Source: CAWHQZ01 sp963831645 (GTDB lineage: Bacteria > Pseudomonadota > Alphaproteobacteria > Rhizobiales > Aestuariivirgaceae). Taken from it: 64,000 nt of DNA. Positions 61,563 through 64,000 of the stretch are shown here, piece by piece. Made by a program: the position numbers and the translations under genes. Under the pieces are notes generated by a model. That model had not been told where the DNA came from and searched no databases. It was given only the letters and a program-made list of their open reading frames with translations. The stretch's first letter is position 1, and every line of letters begins with the position of its first letter. The DNA lies in contig CAWHQZ010000023.1 of the NCBI GenBank assembly GCA_963831645.1, positions 248,001 to 312,000 on the forward strand, written 5' to 3'.

Positions 61563-62174
61563 ATGGCAACAATCGGGGCAGCCGTGAAAACGAGAAAGTC
61601 AACTGCCGGCCCAGACCTCGGCAAATGGCAGGCCGCTGCCGGTGCAAGGGAAGTGGAATACCAGGCGATTCACGACCAGCGCCTCGCGCTCATTCGCTCC
61701 TACAACATCTGGTATGCTTTCGGTCACGCGGTCGCGCACTCGTACTTCTGGCTCCTGCTGAGCCTCAGTCTCAGGATCTCCAGCCGTCCTCTGATCATAG
61801 CGGCCGGAGTTGTGGCCTCGCTGGTGGTCTGGTTCGCCTATCGCGTGGTTCTGACGATCGACCGCGGCGTCGTCGCCCTCTATCCTCGCATCGTGTTCCT
61901 GGAGCTGGTTCTCGACTACGACTTCTATCGAGACTACCTGCGCAACCGTCCACGCGGTGACACCGAGCGCTCGTTCATCGAAAAGTGTGAGCGGATCGTT
62001 GCATCCAGCGCCACCGATCTTTGGGACCAGATCTACAGCCAGTTCAAGGACCAGGATTTTCCCGCCGACCGACGCATTACGTCCCACTTCAAGAGCGCCG
62101 CATATTGCTCTGTGGGTCTGTTCTGGATCGTTATCGCAATCATTCTTGTGCCGCAGTACTTTCCCTGGAGATAG
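61563..62174 (+). CDS. Hypothetical membrane protein with two N-terminal and one C-terminal helix
   Basis: 203 residues from the ATG at 61563. WYAFGHAVAHSYFWLLLSLS and PLIIAAGVVASLVVWFAYRV are two hydrophobic helices, then a polar helical domain with VFLELVLDYDFYRDYLRNRP, and SVGLFWIVIAIILVPQYFPW at the C-terminus. No family known to me. Ten nt before the protease start, so it could be in the same transcript. Confidence 0.65.
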   Translation: MATIGAAVKTRKSTAGPDLGKWQAAAGAREVEYQAIHDQRLALIRSYNIWYAFGHAVAHSYFWLLLSLSLRISSRPLIIAAGVVASLVVWFAYRVVLTIDRGVVALYPRIVFLELVLDYDFYRDYLRNRPRGDTERSFIEKCERIVASSATDLWDQIYSQFKDQDFPADRRITSHFKSAAYCSVGLFWIVIAIILVPQYFPWR

Positions 62175-62183
62175 ACAGGCGCG

Positions 62184-63599
62184 ATGAACGTCGGCGCCGT
62201 TGCCATCCGGTTTCTTCTCGTGCTTGCTTTGGTCGCCGCAACGCCCGGACGATCAGGTGCGGCGGTCGATGCGCCGCCACATCCTCAGGCGAGCCAATCC
62301 TTTACCTTCGCGCCGCTCATCGAAAAGGCGGCCCCCGCAGTCGTGAACATCTATGCGGCCAAGATCGTCCGCTCGCGTTCCCCGACGCAGCTGCTGGATG
62401 GTTCGGCATTCTGGCGACTGTTCCAGGACACCTTCCTGTTCGGGTACGGGCGGGACCGCATCGAAAACTCGCTCGGCTCCGGAGTTATCGTCGATCCTCG
62501 AGGCATTGTCGTCACCAACCACCATGTCGTCGATGCTGCGGAAGGTATTCTGGTCGCCCTGGCGGACGGGCGCACGTTTCGGGCCAAGCTTCTTTTGTCC
62601 GACCCGCGCAGCGATGTTGCAGTACTGGAAACCGAAACGCCTGCGGCGGGTCTGCCATTCCTGGAATTTGGCGATTCCGATCTGCTCAAGGTTGGCGATC
62701 TCGTGTTGGCGATCGGCAATCCCTTCGGCCTCGGCCAAACGGTAACGAGTGGCGTGATTTCTGCGCTGGCGCGCACCAGCGTCGGGGTTGGCGACCTCCG
62801 CTTCTTCATTCAGACCGACGCCGCCATCAATCCCGGCAACTCGGGTGGCGCCCAAATCTCTCTCGATGGCAGACTGGTAGGGATCAACACGGCGATTTAT
62901 TCCGCGGCTGCTGGAGCCCAGGGGCTGGGCTTCGCGGTCCCAAGCAACATGGTGAAGATCATTGTGGAGAGCGCTGCCCGCCGCCAGCCGCTGGTGCGGC
63001 CGTGGATCGGCGTTTCCGCTCGCCCGGTCCCACCGTCAATCGCGGCGCTTGCCGGCATTCCCCCGGGGCAGGGAGTGTGGGTCGCCGAGATATATGGTGC
63101 GAGTCCGGCGGCAAGAGCCGGCCTGATGAGTGGGGACATCATCCTGTCGGTCGACGGGTTTCGCGTCGATGAACCGCAGGCCTTGCGCTACCGCGTCGCG
63201 ACGAGGAGCGTGGGTGGCAAGACACGCCTGCGCATTGTGCGTAACAGGACGCAGGCGGAGATTGCCGTTTCGCTGACGGCGCCGCCGCTGGAGCCCGTTG
63301 CCGATGAGACTTGGCTATCCGGCTTGAGCCCGCTGGCCGGTGCGAAAGTCGCCAGCCTGTCGCCGGCGTTGGCCGAAGACATCGGCCTCGACAGCGGTGT
63401 TTCCGGTGTGGCGGTGCTCGAAGTCAGTCCGGGCTCGACAGCTGATCGTCTCGGCGTCAGGGCGGGCGACATCATACGCGCCCTGGACGGCCGCGCAATC
63501 CGCACGGTCCAGGAGTTACGCGACACTCGTGCGTCGGCCTTCAAGCCCCTGCGCGTGAGGATACACCGCCTGGGGCAGGACCTTGCCATCGTCCGCTAG
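62184..63599 (+). CDS. DegP/DegQ-type periplasmic serine protease with two PDZ domains
   Basis: 471 residues. Signal peptide MNVGAVAIRFLLVLALVAAT then PGRSGAA. Catalytic triad: His in VVTNHHVVDAAEG, Asp in DPRSDVAVLE and Ser in NPGNSGGAQISLDGRLVGIN. Two PDZ domains follow, the first GVWVAEIYGASPAARAGLMS, the second GVAVLEVSPGSTADRLGVRA. It degrades or refolds damaged envelope proteins. Length and order are normal. Its downstream neighbour is a YfgM-like protein. Confidence 0.93.
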   Translation: MNVGAVAIRFLLVLALVAATPGRSGAAVDAPPHPQASQSFTFAPLIEKAAPAVVNIYAAKIVRSRSPTQLLDGSAFWRLFQDTFLFGYGRDRIENSLGSGVIVDPRGIVVTNHHVVDAAEGILVALADGRTFRAKLLLSDPRSDVAVLETETPAAGLPFLEFGDSDLLKVGDLVLAIGNPFGLGQTVTSGVISALARTSVGVGDLRFFIQTDAAINPGNSGGAQISLDGRLVGINTAIYSAAAGAQGLGFAVPSNMVKIIVESAARRQPLVRPWIGVSARPVPPSIAALAGIPPGQGVWVAEIYGASPAARAGLMSGDIILSVDGFRVDEPQALRYRVATRSVGGKTRLRIVRNRTQAEIAVSLTAPPLEPVADETWLSGLSPLAGAKVASLSPALAEDIGLDSGVSGVAVLEVSPGSTADRLGVRAGDIIRALDGRAIRTVQELRDTRASAFKPLRVRIHRLGQDLAIVR

Positions 63600-63717
63600 C
63601 CTCCGTTCGTTCCTGCCTGTAGGAGAGGGCAAGCGTCTGAATTTGCCTTGATTTGGACACCGGGCTATTTTAGCGGCTTCATCTGCGCTGTGCCAAGCAC
63701 GCTGGCCGACTTCCGAA

Positions 63718-64000
63718 ATGGAGCCCCATCCATTGACTGATGAATTGCTGGTTCGCGAGGTCGACGAGGAAGTAAGGCTCGAGCAGTATCAGCAGCTCTG
63801 GAAGCGCTACGGCAACCTGGTCGTAGCCGTCAGCCTCGTCGTCATCGCTTCCGTCGCCGGTTTCAAGGGCTGGCAATATTTTGATCTGAAGCGCTCCGAG
63901 GCTGCCGCCAGGGATTACTTCGCGGCGATGAACCTCGCGGCTGAAGGAAAGGCCGCCGAGGCGGAGACCGCATTGCAGGCGGTTGCCTCGGGGAGCCACG
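63718..64000 (+). CDS. YfgM-like tetratricopeptide membrane protein (3' end outside window)
   Basis: 94 codons visible: MEPHPLTDELLVREVDEEVR, LEQYQQLWKRYGNLVVAVSL, VVIASVAGFKGWQYFDLKRS (single membrane segment), then a polar helical domain. This is the N-terminal pattern of YfgM/TPR-like proteins that assist the Sec machinery and usually precede bamB and der. The start ATG at 63718 is in frame; TTG at 63733 is an alternative. The rest lies beyond the window. Confidence 0.8.
   Translation, partial: MEPHPLTDELLVREVDEEVRLEQYQQLWKRYGNLVVAVSLVVIASVAGFKGWQYFDLKRSEAAARDYFAAMNLAAEGKAAEAETALQAVASGSH

Overview
This window is high-GC DNA from an alphaproteobacterium, most likely order Hyphomicrobiales (Rhizobiales). 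Three things point there: the neighbourhoods ppx-rlmE, guaB-rsmB-guaA and nnrU-panB...degP-like-yfgM-like; a dinB gene preceded by the alphaproteobacterial LexA box GTTC-N7-GTTC; and the number of periplasmic-binding-protein ABC transporters.

Layout. 0-4.6 kb is a branched-chain amino acid type ABC transporter on the minus strand (livG-livF-binding protein-livH-livM, the last cut by the window edge). 4.7-5.55 kb is a scar of foreign DNA: an IS3-family transposase fragment fused to a truncated Fic gene, an AT-rich operator-like region, and the first 25 nt of a tRNA-Gln gene. 5.6-17.4 kb holds single-gene functions (L,D-transpeptidase, acetyltransferase, methyltransferase, DMT exporter, flavoprotein), a second sugar ABC operon, a tandem receiver pair whose second member has lost its phosphorylation residues, and a possible RHH/Cas2-like pair. 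17.6-31 kb is a catabolic island: deaminase, a ribose-type ABC transporter, VOC protein, AroE-like dehydrogenase, DUF1445 protein, then a choline-kinase-like protein, two tandem dimethylglycine-dehydrogenase-like FAD/GcvT proteins and a second kinase. 31-37.2 kb is a sugar kinase (ROK) and NagB-like deaminase divergent from a four-gene ABC transporter, which fits amino-sugar uptake, phosphorylation and conversion to fructose-6-phosphate.

37-51.2 kb is mainly core genome: regulator/methyltransferase pair, ppx, rlmE, a flavin monooxygenase coupled to PPi-phosphofructokinase, guaB, rsmB, an MTA/SAH-nucleosidase-like gene, an MFS transporter and guaA. A VapBC-type module lies between the last two, flanked by a duplication of the 3' end of the MFS gene. 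51.2-56.3 kb is a patch of toxin-antitoxin and stress genes (one decayed and one intact toxin pair, dinB, dps, ogt) with gene remnants. 56.3-64 kb has a tandem pair of paralogous ParA-like P-loop ATPases, nnrU, panB, a multicopper-oxidase-fold protein lacking key copper ligands, a two-PDZ serine protease and the start of a YfgM-like protein.

A feature of the whole window is a series of single-base, mostly +1, frame disruptions in otherwise perfectly conserved genes (livH, an ABC permease, pfp, rsmB, dinB, and very densely between 24 and 31 kb). The bias to insertions and the absence of other decay make sequencing or assembly error more likely than biology. Coordinates of those genes are therefore given for the whole reconstructed gene.
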